Assembly (NCBI GenBank): GCA_033439685.1
Contig: JAUEDM010000003.1
Location: 3,750,001-3,814,000 of the forward strand
Source of the DNA: Apodospora peruviana
Lineage: Eukaryota; Ascomycota; Sordariomycetes; Sordariales; Lasiosphaeriaceae
Length of the DNA: 64,000 bases
Direction of reading: 5' to 3'
In this document: positions 1 through 12,100 of the stretch, piece by piece
Numbering within the stretch: the first letter of the stretch is position 1
How the letters are laid out: the number at the start of each line of letters is the position of its first letter
Position numbers and translations under genes: made by a program
The notes under the pieces: generated by a model
The model's database searches: none
Seen by the model: the letters and a program-made list of their open reading frames with translations, nothing else
Told to the model about the DNA's origin: nothing

Positions 1-180
1 GAAGGTGCCCAGAGGCGCACACGCACTGCAGCTCACTCTCCACAGCTCACACGTGTAGCCTCCATGTGGTGGTATCGGTTGTGGAAGATAGTGTACATTA
101 ATTACAGTATTCTAGTAGTTTAATGGAAAGTGACACCATCACACAGTTTCCCCTGGCCAGAGTTACACGTACGAGAGAAA

Positions 181-1467
181 CTAAATAAAAAGCACAGAGA
201 AGATGCCGACTGCCGCAGTAGCGACCGATATGGCAGTTAGCCAAGGTGCGCCCAACGAGCGAGCCGCATCGTCCTTGTCTTGTGTCGTCGTGCCGCCAGC
301 GCCGCCACTGCCGCCATTCTTACCGGTGTAATCGTCTGATAGAACGCCATCCACTTCCAAGCCCATGGCAAAATCCGTAGCAGAGAAGGTGACGTTGCCG
401 CCCGAGCGAAACGCCTCCGTGCCGAACGAGACCGTGCCGATCTTGGTGTCCAGGGACACGAGCTTGTTGTCGGTCAGATACCGAAGCAACGGGCTGATGT
501 CCTCCGAGAAGGTCGGCACGGCCTTGACGGCGACCCACGTGAGCACGTGGATCCCTCTTTGGTTCCGCCCGTCGAACAGTTGGCTGGGATATATGTTAGA
601 CCAGATCACCTAAAAGATAGACAATACAGTAAGAAATCTCAACTTACAAGTCAACACCGCCAACCGTCACGTTGACGACGGCTTTGCCCAGGGGATACGA
701 GTAGCCAAACTGGCCCAACCAGACCATGATCTCATTCGCCGCCTCCGTCTCGCTCACGGCCTTTTTGTCGTCCGGGTCGGCAAAGAGATCGAACGCCACG
801 TTGGCGGTCGTCGCCTGCGCATCCAGGCCGTCAAAGTCAATGGGTAGCTGGGGTTGGGAGCGGGGCTGGGACCCGATCCCCATCGACCACTTGGCCGACA
901 GACGCAGCGCCGTAATATTGGACAGGGGCGCCGGCAGCGCACGCGCGACCAGCTTGACGTGGGGGTACGAGTGGACCGATACCGAATCCATCGACCAGGA
1001 CCACATCGCGTCAAACGCGGGCGGCTCATCTTGCACCTAATTAAAAGAGAGTCAGAATTTTTTTTCCATGAAAAAGGAGAGCTTCATTTTTGAATCGGGA
1101 ATGATGAAAGTCTCGCAACACCGGAACAGCAAACTACTCACAGAAATGCATTGGAATCCAATATCATTGGGGTTCCAGGCGTTTGGGTTGACTATTGTCG
1201 TGTGTAAAATGTGTCCATTAGTGAGCTGAGCACCTCTTGCATTATCGGAAGGTCTGTTGGCTGGCTGGCTGGATGGCTGGGAAACCGCGGGATGAGATTG
1301 ATAGAGACTCGCAACATACAGATCAACTTCCTCTCCTTGATCGTGTAGACCTGTTGTCCGCAGACGGTGGTATTTTCCGGGCGCGCCGCATCATCGGCGA
1401 TCGTTTGCTGTAATAGTGAAAGCGTCGTCGCTATGAGCAGCGACGACGACGGTCGTAGGAACAACAT
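181..1467 (-). CDS. GH12 endo-beta-glucanase/xyloglucanase, GPI-anchored
   Basis: Four exons read on the minus strand: 1467-1320, 1191-1142, 1036-648 and 583-181, joining in frame to 329 aa. The start opens with a hydrophobic signal peptide (about residues 1-24). Glycoside hydrolase family 12 enzymes cut beta-1,4-glucan or xyloglucan with two catalytic Glu. The nucleophile is Glu168 in the N-E-I-M-V-W-L-G motif and the acid/base is Glu252 in F-G-T-E-A-F, so both are present. Exon 2 encodes the family-typical N-P-N-A-W-N-P block. After the catalytic domain comes a Gly/Thr-rich linker and a C-terminal hydrophobic segment of about 20 residues, as expected for a GPI-anchor signal. The enzyme is therefore probably held at the plasma membrane or wall, which is less usual than free secretion. 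The intron 3 acceptor was chosen at 584 because the nearer AG breaks the frame. Substrate preference cannot be read from sequence. Confidence 0.85.
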
Positions 1468-3648
1468 CGTCTTTCAAGTTGGCGGACGGATGGTCGGTGC
1501 ACTTGAGGGTTCAATGGTGAGAAATGCTGGATGGATGCACGATGGGGAAAGCGTCGAATGTCGATGTCAGCCGGCCGAAGCGAAGCGGAATCAGAGAATC
1601 CCACTGATAAGTTAACGACGCAAAAAGGGCAATCGTCGTCAACGAATGGGAATGTTGCTGCACTTCCGACGCCACGATACGATACGGATACCGTAAACTT
1701 GGTTTCGGAGACGCGTCAGTCAAATCAGGGCTGAAGTCGAGTGAGCCAACACTGTCGGTAACCCGGTGCTGTTGCTGTAGCTGGTGCTGGTGCTCTGTCT
1801 GGTGCAGTGCAGTGTACCAGTCAGGTCAGTGGTGGGTTTGCTTGATTGAACTGCGCCGCGTCAACAGAAGAACCGACACGAACGAATGAACGAACGAATT
1901 CCTTGCGAGCAAGGAAAAACCTCGGGAGGATTTCAGGTGAACGGGATCCGGAGTCGGTGGTGTCGTGGCGGTGGTTGTGGCTCGCGACAAAAAAAGATCT
2001 CTTGGCTGCCCCATCTCATTAATTTCCTGCTGCCTGTCCGACACGAGAGATTCAGTGACTTGGCATCAGCTCAGTGATGTGAGCCAAGGCTACAAAAACC
2101 CACTCAATCCAAAATGGTGTCCACTGTTCCTGTCAGTCGAGCACAATTTTATGGCGTATGGTGGGCTGAAGATATTACACTGACTGGGATTCGTATCAAA
2201 CCATTTTTTCAGCCTTGGCGTTCTGTCGGCGTTGAAAAGTTGGAACATTGAACACCCCTGTTCCCGACCCGCGTTCGTTGTCAATCTGTCGTGCTGTCAA
2301 TCATGCCCTGTTTGTCTGCCCTAGATGGGCTCATCTGTGGGTTTGGCAGATAATGCAACCTTGCCCGGTTGGTCGCAGGTCGATCTGTGTTGTTCAAGTG
2401 CGAGTTCGGTTCAAGTGGCGCTTGAGCCTCAGAAGACGGGAAGATCCCAAATGAAGGAGGGGCGGTCCTCATCCCAGGACAAAAGGACTCGACTGGATAA
2501 TGGGAAATCCCTCTTCCAGCGCGGGGTGATGAACCATGGAAAGCCAAGAAATGTTCTTTTCTTTCCACACCGGGCTGAAACCATTGCCTTATCTGCCGAG
2601 TATTATTTCTAGCACGTTAGTCTTTGTATTGTCTATTCATCGTGTTGCACTATACGTAGACATGTCAGGGTGCCCAGAAGTCCGAGCCCCTGACAGACGT
2701 ACAGTATTCCGTACGGAATAGTGTACGGATCTTCCAACAGTAGGTACGGAATAAGTCTTTGTCACTTGCACAGAATCCATTGCCAATGCGCTGTTTATTT
2801 TCCGTGTTTCTCTGCCTGACATAGGGCCCATTACCAAGAAATATAGTGGAAAGTTGGTATTGTGGGTGTAATGTATCGATGAATCTGTATTAGCCCCCAA
2901 ACAGAATAGGCAAGGCAAGAATCGATGGAATCTGATCAGTGGAACTCGCTGGAAATTGGGTCGCAAGCATTGGACGGGAAATCCATACAGTACAAGTCCA
3001 CAGAGGGTGGAGAATCGACTCTTGTCAGCTGTGCACCAAGTATTTCGGGCATGAAGCACAGGCAGTCGATACGAATTTGTTCAAGTGCCGCTCATCCCCG
3101 AAAAGGGCTGCGTTGGTGTGAGTTTCCGGTTCATTGACAGGAATAATCCTGGAACTGCGAGAACGTCGTCTTGCTCACCATCAGGTTCGCCTTCCTAATT
3201 ATAGCCGGTGACCGCGCCGGTTTGTGTGGCTCAAGAACTGAACACGCTCTCTGGACAGAGGCTAGACCATGTAAATCAGTGGGCTTTGTCTGGACCGTTA
3301 GTTACTGCTGCCGAATTGTCATGGACAATGAGACAATACTGACAGGCTTGCGACGACTATCGAATGCGCAAGATAGGTCGATGTGTGACATGCCGTGACA
3401 GGGTGGGCCAGACATAAACATTCTGACCTTCCAGTATAGTCTTCGTACATTTGCCGTGTACATATGTCTCTCTGAACCAAGTTTTCTGGCGCTGAGACTT
3501 TCTCTCTTTTTCACCAATCTTAATCCGCAGACGTCACACGTACACCCCTGAACGCAGAGGCTGGAGCATTCGTTTAATAAACCTTGGCTGTCCGTTTCGC
3601 AGGCCCGCACACGCACTTTCCCAACAGAGACTCGTCAGCGCGGGCAAC
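1468..3648. other. Intergenic, divergent promoters of GH12 and UGDH
   Basis: No coding region is recognisable; the short frames here have no family signature and no coherent splice structure. The stretch must contain the promoters of the two divergent genes on either side. A 16-bp perfect palindrome lies at 2705-2720 and a second copy of its half-site at about 2744-2753. Confidence 0.6.
2705..2720. repeat. 16-bp perfect palindrome, TATTCCGTACGGAATA
   Basis: The sequence reads the same on both strands. It is flanked by GTAC on each side, and half-sites (GTACGGAAT) recur at about 2744, 8427 and 9054. It could be a transcription-factor site or one of the dispersed TACGGA-type repeats seen in fungal intergenic DNA. 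Its function is unknown. Confidence 0.6.
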
Positions 3649-5716
3649 ATGGACAACAGCAGCGAACAGTTTGAGGCGGCGCGGGCATCCTTGCCCGTTT
3701 TACAAAATAACAACAACAAACTTACCCGATCTCTCCCCAGCGCTCAGTCACTAGCCACGACCGTGAGTCCAGGAGTATCAACGCCGAGTTCGTGGAGAGC
3801 CAACTCATGGACGAAGGGAACGCCAGACACGTCGCCACCGAGTTCAAGGTCCGGTTCACCAGACAACTCCAAGGTAAAGTATTCGGCTGAGGATGGCGCT
3901 GCAACAGAGCTCAGCAATGGAGATGCCCATGTTACAAAGGCGACAAGAAGCATCTGCTTCATTGGCGCAGGGTTCGTTGGTGGACCGACGGCTGCCATCA
4001 TCGCCCTTCACAATCCGGATATCACGGTGAACGTTGTCGACCTGAATGAGCAACGTGTTGCCGCCTGGAACTCAACTTACCTTCCGATTCATGAGACCGG
4101 CCTGTTGAAGGTTGTGCGGACAGCGAGAGATGGAACTCTCGACACCGTTGTCTCATTACCTGGACTTGCTGAGCCGGTTGAACTCAAAGCCCGCCAACCA
4201 AACCTCGTCTTCTCAACCAACGTCGTTCCAGCCATCGCGGAAGCAGACATCATCTTTATATGCGTCAACACGCCAACCAAGACATATGGCGTGGGCGCCG
4301 GATCCATGGCCGACATCAGCGCCATTGAGAGCGCCACGAGGACGGTCGCGCAAAACGCGAAAGAAGGGGCGATAATCGTTGAGAAAAGTACCGTTCCATG
4401 CGGTACAGCAAGGGTGATTCAAGACATTGTGAGATAAACATCCCCCAACACACTCGGATTGGGTTCTGCAACACCAAGGAGCCGAACTGACGGTGAGACA
4501 GCTATGCTACTACCGACCAGAGACCAGCTTTGAGGTTCTGTCGAACCCCGAATTTCTGGCAGAAGGCACTGCTGTTGAGAATCTCATGCACCCTGACCGC
4601 ATCCTCATCGGTAGCGCGCAGACGTTGACTGGTCTCGAAGCCGCGGCGGCGCTGAAGAAGGTATATGGAGCGTGGGTGCCTGATGAGCGAATCGTTACCG
4701 TCAACACCTTCAGCAGCGAGCTGGCAAAGCTTGTCGCCAACGCCGTGCTTGCACAGCGCATCAGCAACATGAACGCCGTGAGCGCTATTTGCGAAGAGTT
4801 TGGTCTCGGAGCTGACGTCGACGACGTGAGTCTCGCCATCGGCAAGGACTCGCGTGTGGGCCCCAAGTTCCTTCAGGCCGGAGTAGGCTTTGGGGGTTCA
4901 TGCTTTGAGAAGGACATTCTCAACCTAGCATACCTCGCAACCGAGTTGCATCTCGACGTTGTGGCAGACTATTGGTTGGGCGTGTTGAGGATGAACGAGT
5001 ATCAGCGGCAACGCTACAGTCGCAAGATCGTCCGTGAGCTGAATGGCTCCCTTCGGGGCAAGAAAATCGCTGTCTTGGGCTTCGCGTTCAAGGATGGGAC
5101 CAATGACACTCGCAACAGCATTGCCGTGCACATCATCAAAGACCTCGCCGAGGAGATGCCGCTGGACATCACCATTTTCGACCCAGGCTGCGCGTCGGCC
5201 GACATACTCGACGAGATACAGAAGATCGGGCTGAGCCAGATCCAACTGGAAAGGATCAGGATATGCACAGGATGGAGAGATGCGGTACAAGATGCCAGCG
5301 CTGTCTGTGTTCTGACGCCGTGGAAGCAGTTCCGGGGCTGCCAGGTCGGCCGCACAACTAAGGTCGCGGCGAAGAGCGCCAAGACATTCGGTCTGTCAGT
5401 CATCCCGAGCGCCGGCGAGACCATCACGGAGATGGACATATTGGCACTGGAAGATGTAGCCATGCAGCAGACTGGAATCTTGTCAGAAGACCCTCTGGGG
5501 AGACTCAGGCCATTGTCTCCGTGCTCCAAAGAGTGCGGTGATGGCAAACTCGGCGAGGATATCGAATTCGATGAAGAGACAGTGGACTGGGTTGAAGTGG
5601 CCGGCATGATGCGAGAGCCGCGTTGGGTGTTTGACGGGCGGAATGTTGTTGACCTCTTGGAGCTCAAAGGACTGGGATTCAGGGTGCGGAGCATTGGAAA
5701 GGTGCCGGTGTCCTAG
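3649..5716 (+). CDS. UDP-glucose 6-dehydrogenase (UGDH family)
   Basis: Two exons, 3649-4428 and 4502-5716 (intron 73 nt), encode 664 aa. UGDH oxidises UDP-glucose twice with NAD+ to UDP-glucuronate in the cytosol, supplying uronic acid for glycans. The NAD-binding Rossmann motif G-A-G-F-V-G-G is at residues about 106-112. The region V-L-S-N-P-E-F-L-A-E-G follows early in exon 2. The catalytic Cys is Cys394 in G-V-G-F-G-G-S-C-F-E-K-D. The C-terminal UDP-binding part is also present. An unusual Ser/Pro/Asn-rich extension of about 100 residues precedes the Rossmann fold; it looks disordered and is absent from bacterial and animal enzymes. Family membership is firm. GDP-mannose dehydrogenase is the only close alternative, and the GGSCFEKD motif with this overall length favours UGDH. 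Confidence 0.93.
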
Positions 5717-8700
5717 AGCATAGAGACGGAGAGACTGGGTTTTGGATTTGACAAGGAATATTTGGCGTTATTTTGGGCGTAATGGTGTCATTGGGAATGA
5801 CTGGTAGATTGGGCTGGACCACTATGTATTACCATTTAATCAGCTTTCGACCACGTAATGTAATTGAGCTGCTCTGGATTCTTCACCATCTACACGTCTG
5901 CTGGCCGGCTTCCATGACTGACTTTGGCGACGCAGTTACACCTCGAGACAGAAATATTTGCTACATGTCTGAATGCCGTACGGAGACATCCCGTGTAAAC
6001 TGTCGAATGTCTGCCGACCGGGGATGAGAGATGCCGGTTGAAGACTGTAAAATCCGAAGAGTTATCTGGGTCAACGTAATGGTGACGATTGTTGACTTGA
6101 TAAGCAAACCATGTGGTCATGTGCTACAGCTCGGGACCCAACGACGCACATGGCAGGAGACGGATAGAAACAAACGAGTTTGGCCGGTGAGTCACCTGGG
6201 AGGTGATTGTCAGTCACCGTCTCGTCATCTGCTTGTATAAATTGACGTTGCTTCGTTGAGCTTGATGCCGGACGGTGTCGACAAAGCAATTGACAAATGC
6301 AAGAAGCCGAACTGCACGCACCTGAGCTTGAAACCGTGGACCCGCGCTTAAGCCCGCTCGTGGCCCGGTCGCTGACAGGAGCAGATCTGGATTGCGGACT
6401 GCACAGGGCTGGAGCACAGGCTTTTACAGGGGGTTCCGTCCCGGTTTTCCCCCGCAACTTCCCCCGGCATCCCCGGCACCGGCGAGATCGATCTGCTCGG
6501 GTTAAGAGCCGACTGACATCAGGCAGGCACGGGCGTTAGCACTGAAAAAGTTGAATCACGAAATTCACGCGTTCCTTCCTGGCAGATCTGTCGCAGCACA
6601 CAACCAGAACAGATTGCCCTCCAAGGTTCTTTCCACTTGGGTTTCTTCATTTCCCCATCAGGCCACGTTGTTCAACTTCTCGGGCAGGAGCAGTAGATGG
6701 AGAAGTCGGTCATCCCACAAACATGTCGAACACGCCCCAATTCTGGCCTTGAAGTTCAAAGTTGCGGCCAGTCAATCGACACCGCAAGACAATACCAATT
6801 TCGAGCACATCTCTCTCACCAGACATGCAAACAGCATAACCAACATGCGGTGCTAGCCCTATGGCGAGTTTGCGAGAGACCAGATTCTGGTACCAACTTC
6901 AACAGAGACAGGAGTGCCTAGGTCGGAAGCGGCTATTTTGGGTGCGAGGAGTTGCGGCACGGCGACAGTTTGCTGCCCGTTGGCCAGTGTTTTGTGTTCT
7001 GCGGTCATCCGCAGCACCTCCGCTTACCTTATGTCCTTATCTTTTACCCCGGGTTTATTTTTCAATGCTTCGGCGCCGGCCTCCCGTGGCCGGCCTGTTT
7101 CGTTTCTCAAGAAGATGGACTCCACTGCCACTCCTCAGTCGGTCGTGGGCGGCGACGGGACCGGCCAGATGCAGCGGACTCAGCACAATCCGAAACAGGC
7201 AGCCACTGAAACAACTGACTGCTAAGCTTCAAGTTCTTACCTACCTTACCCACGTGCTGCTTAAACTTACTCAATGCAGGGCGATTTTCCCCGACATTTC
7301 CTCTCGCTCTCGTCGCGAACTCTTTTTGTGGGCCGACACTTTATGGCGATGTTGGCGGCCGTGGCTGAATGGCTTCGGCAGCTAACCCAGAAAACAGTGT
7401 TGATATATGCTAAGCGGCCCTCATAATGACCCATATGCTCAAGAAATCATGTCCAATGAACAGCACCAACGTGCTCATCGCAACTGGACATTACCCTCTC
7501 CCTACTGTTGGAGATTCGCGGTGCGCACCTCCGACTGCAATGAGTGAGTTCCAGGCGCTGCGAGGGATCCAGGCTTCTGTTTTCGTCAAACTTCCCCGCC
7601 AATCGAGAAACACGGCGCTCAAATTATCCAATCCCCTCTCCCGGCGGTACATCCTTTGCTCCTCGGGGCCTCGAGAGCAGAATCACGTGCTCCAAGAATC
7701 TGCAACCTGCACGAGTTTGCGAAGAACAGCCCGGTTGAAATCGCTTCCAGGTTCCCTTCGGTGCATCCTTTATGGTGTTTTGACAGAGGCGGCGGGCGTT
7801 GAACCTCCCGTCCTCCAGCGCTTCGATGCTCCTGGCTAGGTGTCTTCGGATCTTCCAAGCAGCGTTGCATCTCGCGTGGGCGGGACGGCACGATCACTCT
7901 CCTGCTTCTGGAATTTGACCCGAAAGGGCTGATTCGTTCGTGGGACTGGTTAATTTTCGACTGCTTGCACCTGAGGCTCTCACTGCAGATCGTAGCCGCC
8001 CAGCGATTCCACATTTTAGGCGGGCCGCCCCGGTGTCTGTCGAACAAAGAGCCCATCAGTCTGTCCCATAACATGATAACATTGTCCAACTCCAGAGAAG
8101 CTTTCAGCGGACCTACCGCCTGAAAAGCCCATCTCTCAGCCGAGATCAACAAAACACACTTCATCTCTTTCACGTGGCACAAGCGCGTCGTAGTCCTACA
8201 CTGGCGGTGGCATTGGGTATGAGAGCACCAAGAATTTGTGTTTTCTGACCGATGAGCTGCTGCAAGCTCGCCTGTAACTGGCAAATGGCTGGTTTCATCG
8301 CCAGGCAATCCTGGACATGCACCTCTGGTTCGGGAGAATGATCAACAAGGCTGAATCTGACCTGATGACGCTTCACCTCGGTGTGGGTTCCCATACTCTA
8401 CACGGACGCGCGATCTGACGCGTTGCGTACGGAATACTGTGCAGGTTGGAAGAGACAATATCTGATCCCAGTCCCCAAACGTCGGCCGACAACCCGGCCG
8501 GGGACTCATTGGGGACCTAGCCTGCCTGGCGTAGGCACTTTGGTGGCAACTTGAACTGACGAGTCGCAGGCCGTGAGCAATATCAGTAACACTGCAAGGC
8601 ATCCACTCCGTCCTCGAAGGGGGCAAGGGGCAACGTTGGCCTCAGCAAGCGCATACAACCATTACTACTCCGTCGAAGGGGTTGTTCGTTTAATATGTGC

Positions 8701-10879
8701 TTTGCATGGTGATGTCTGGTAAAGCCAAATGGTGGTTCAAACTGCTTGTCAACCCGTGTCCGTTGTTGAAACCGCGCCTGCATTGGGTTAGTTTTCTGCT
8801 ACCAACAGGAAAAGCTGCAGTTACTTTCGGCTTCGATTGCACCGCTGACATAACCATGGATAGGTATTGAGCACATGAATCTGTGCCTTGAGTGTCTCGT
8901 GGCTGTGCCATGCACGCACAATAACGCATTTTCCGGTCTCTGCATCTCGAACCCACCAACTGCGAACATCAGCCGCCTACTCTAGGAGTCGCTCCACTCC
9001 TCCCGACCCAGTGGGACAGAGGAAGAGGGCTTGGAGCAAGAGGCGAACTCCAGTACGGAATGCAGTGCCGAGAGACCTGACATAATTATAATTGCTTTGG
9101 TAGCTTTGCTTCTTGACAGCACGTCGCATCTACCTATATTCCCGTCGGATTACGTGCTTCCTGCAACCATTACCACCCCTCGGAATACCTGGCCATGGCC
9201 GTGGCAGTTTCTGATACCGGCCTGGAACGAATGGGCAGGCTCCGCCGACTTGCTCCGGAGGCTTTGGCGGCCGCGACAATGGGACAGGCGACAAGCGGAA
9301 AGTCCTACCAAGCCGCCATCCTTGATCCGCGCAACGATTTCGGCTCTGCGGTGGGCGCACGCCAATGCAAGACACACGCACCACATCCGCACTCCCGCAT
9401 CCCCACGCCATGCACCCTGCGATGACCTACATGCAACTCCCGGCCGAACGCCTGTTGCTGCTGCCATGCCACCACCGCACCATCGCACGATGACTCAAGA
9501 GGCGGAATCAATAACTGGCCTGATCTGCACCCACCGATCGGAAAGAAGATCTCGACGGGTTTTCTGCACTACATGTGCAGGCTCCCACCCGCAAGATAAC
9601 AAGCTGCAGCACCCCTCCTGCCCGCTCCAGCACTTGCAGGAGTTGTAGTCTTCCAGCTCCTAAACCTTGTTGGTCTTTTAGGTCGCTATTGCCGTGTCGC
9701 GTCTAGCCTGCTTTTCTGGTGGCTCATTTCTATTTGTTCTGTTCGCGCTCACAGTTCGGGGTTGTTTTGTTTTGCGGCTCTGGGCAGTTGGCAAGTGCTA
9801 TTTTTGCAGCAGACGGACCGACGGGCTTTGTCGTTGTGTCGCTTTTTCGGCTCCAATCTGTTGGGTACGCCGCAGGTGCCTCGCAGCCAGTGGGTTTGCT
9901 CTTGGTGGGAATCAGTGCTGTTTCACGTTCCAGGTTGTTGGCCAACGGCTCAGCACCCTGCACAGAGGAGGACCCTTCTGTTGCGATATTGCGGGAGCTG
10001 GTCTGGTGGGGAAGACGGTTGGGTGTGAACATCACAAGGTCTCGGGGCGTGCCTCGTACCGCTCCCTCTTCTCTCCGCACACACCTGGAAAGCCCCTTGG
10101 ACTTTTCCTGTTGCGGTCACCCGGCCCTCCTGGGACAGCTCAGCCTTCTCTGGCTGTGCCGCTCTCATTGGTCTGGGGCATCCACGGTGGCATCGGTCCA
10201 CCCCCCCCCCCCAGCCCATTTCCCAGTGCCTTCTCAGCACGCCCCAGCTGCACCATGACACACACGGCCTGAAGAGTGAAAGGCAACTGTTTTTCCTCCA
10301 AAGCTCCCCCGGTTGTTTGTTGTCCTTTGGCCGACGCCGAGAAAGGGGGCGTGGACAGATGCAAGGCGCCCCAGATGCAGCATGGGCCCAAGTCAGACAA
10401 GGCCAGGCGGGGTGGAGCTCCCTCACTCGCGACCCTCACGTTTGCATTTATTTTAAAAAGTATGGCCGCCCGCCCTCGGGTCGGCAGGCCATGATCCTAA
10501 ACCGACTTCCATAGCCCACTCCGATTAAGATCCTGCAACAGAAACAGCTTCGCATCTTCCAACGCGTCCTCGAAAGCGGTCTCTTCGGTCTCTCGATAGC
10601 ATCGCCAGACCCTACCGCGACCAAGCGACCTCCGGATATTTCATCTCGGCCGCCCTCCCCGCCAACTTTCCCGCATTCAGTCATTGCCTCATGTCCTCAT
10701 GTCTTTGAACAATAGTAGGCGATATTCCAAAGTCTACGTCTCGGACACGGCCGATTGACACTCAACCCACAACCGCCCTTCACCAAGTCACCGTCGACAG
10801 CTCTCTGCGAGACTCGTCGTCTATTGCACCTAACCACCAGCAACCCATTCAGTTTCACCAACATTTCAACACCGTCACC
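5717..10879. other. Long gene-poor region (5.2 kb)
   Basis: Frames up to about 230 codons occur, but their translations are Arg/Ser/Cys-rich, lack any recognised family and overlap each other on both strands, so I treat them as chance. The last 1.2 kb (about 9650-10879) is pyrimidine-rich with a 12-C run at 10201-10212. It is probably the promoter and long 5' leader of the gene at 10880. A long non-coding RNA cannot be excluded. Confidence 0.55.
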
Positions 10880-12100
10880 ATGTGCCACAAGACCTTTTAC
10901 ACCAACATCTACCCTAACGGGCAGGTGATTGAGTCGATGAAGCCCGATTACTGCAAGGAATATCGCAAGACTGGAGTATGCTCTCACGTAACAAAGGATT
11001 ATGTGAAGGAGCCCCGCCGACACGCCTTCAACCCATTGAACCTCGACAAGATCAACACCGACGTATCCAAGAGCGTCGCCGATCGTTTGCCGACGCCTTA
11101 CACCCACGTGCCGCCATCACCCCGCCATTCGTCCCCCCACCGGGACGAGCCTGGTGTTTACATTAATGGCACCAAGGTCGCTGAGCTTGCGAAGCCGAGG
11201 AGGCGCCGTGAATCCCGCGACGACTACGACTACCGGCGCCGTTCGTCCATGTTCGTGGATGTTGATCCGCGGGACCGGGATGAGGACCGCCATGATCGTC
11301 GCAGCACCCGCTACCAGGACCGCGAGCCGCCCTCACCCAAGATGAAGCGATCCTCCACCATGCCCAAGTACGTTGTCGTCGAGCAGGAGAAGCCTCGACG
11401 CAGCCGACGCGATGACGATCGTGAGGAAGTCGCCAAGGACTACATCCGTCGCAGCCGCTCGTCGCGTGAACGTTCACGTGAGCGAGACACCAGCCCCAGC
11501 CGAGGCCTCTACTACCGGAAGCACGCTGCCGATGGTTACGTGATTGTCGACGACGACAAGGAGCGCCGGCAGTTGCGGAGGGAGCATCGTCGGTCGACGG
11601 CGGATTATGTCAAGGGCGACGAGCGGGCTGTCTACTCGACCGCGGCACGCAAGTACACTCCGCACCGCTCCTCGACCATCATCCACCGCAGCGATGGCAG
11701 CACCCTGGACACGCGTGATACCTCGCCCAAGAAGCAGGTGCAGTTCGACAAGAAGGTGCGCGTCAAGCGTGAGCCCGATGAGGACGAGGACGACGTGCGG
11801 GCCAGGCGTGAGCGTCACAACGCCCGGATCGCCAGCCGCCCGAAGCCGTCGGACCCGGATCGTGACCCGCGCCTCAAGAGCATCCTCAAGGGTTCTGACC
11901 GCCACGTGGAGGAGCTTCGCCGACAGCTGAAGAGCCTGAAGCTGCCCCAGGGCCAGAGCGACGACCGCGATCGTGGCCGCAGCCGCGAGCCGCAGGACCT
12001 GGACGATGAGCAGATGGAGCGTCTGAGGAGACGCCTCGGCCGGGGCGATGAGGAGAGGGATGACCGGAGCAAGCGCAGCAAGGTCTGGTATCTTCCGTAA
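10880..12100 (+). CDS. Arg/Ser/Asp-rich low-complexity protein, unknown function
   Basis: A single exon of 406 aa with a good fungal start context (CACC before the ATG). The first 60 residues are ordered-looking and contain Cys/His (M-C-H-K-T at the start, then Y-C-K-E-Y and a further C-S-H). The rest is dominated by R, D, S and E, with SR/RS dipeptides and runs such as R-R-R-R-E and R-D-R-D-E-D. A basic/acidic C-terminal helix with Leu spacing (about residues 345-390) may form a coiled coil. The composition resembles RS-type nuclear or splicing-associated proteins, but no RNA-binding domain is visible. The conserved short N-terminus followed by charged repeats suggests a fungal lineage-specific protein. 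I do not recognise a function. Confidence 0.7.
   Translation: MCHKTFYTNIYPNGQVIESMKPDYCKEYRKTGVCSHVTKDYVKEPRRHAFNPLNLDKINTDVSKSVADRLPTPYTHVPPSPRHSSPHRDEPGVYINGTKVAELAKPRRRRESRDDYDYRRRSSMFVDVDPRDRDEDRHDRRSTRYQDREPPSPKMKRSSTMPKYVVVEQEKPRRSRRDDDREEVAKDYIRRSRSSRERSRERDTSPSRGLYYRKHAADGYVIVDDDKERRQLRREHRRSTADYVKGDERAVYSTAARKYTPHRSSTIIHRSDGSTLDTRDTSPKKQVQFDKKVRVKREPDEDEDDVRARRERHNARIASRPKPSDPDRDPRLKSILKGSDRHVEELRRQLKSLKLPQGQSDDRDRGRSREPQDLDDEQMERLRRRLGRGDEERDDRSKRSKVWYLP

Noticed and set aside
7619..8308. 229-codon open frame on the minus strand
   Set aside because: Arg/Ser/Cys-heavy composition, no signal, domain or splice partner, and other frames overlap it on the opposite strand; judged to be chance in GC-rich DNA.
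9694..10272. 192- and 179-codon overlapping plus-strand frames
   Set aside because: Two overlapping frames of similar length over a pyrimidine-rich leader with a poly-C run; no family feature. Treated as the 5' region of the 10880 gene.
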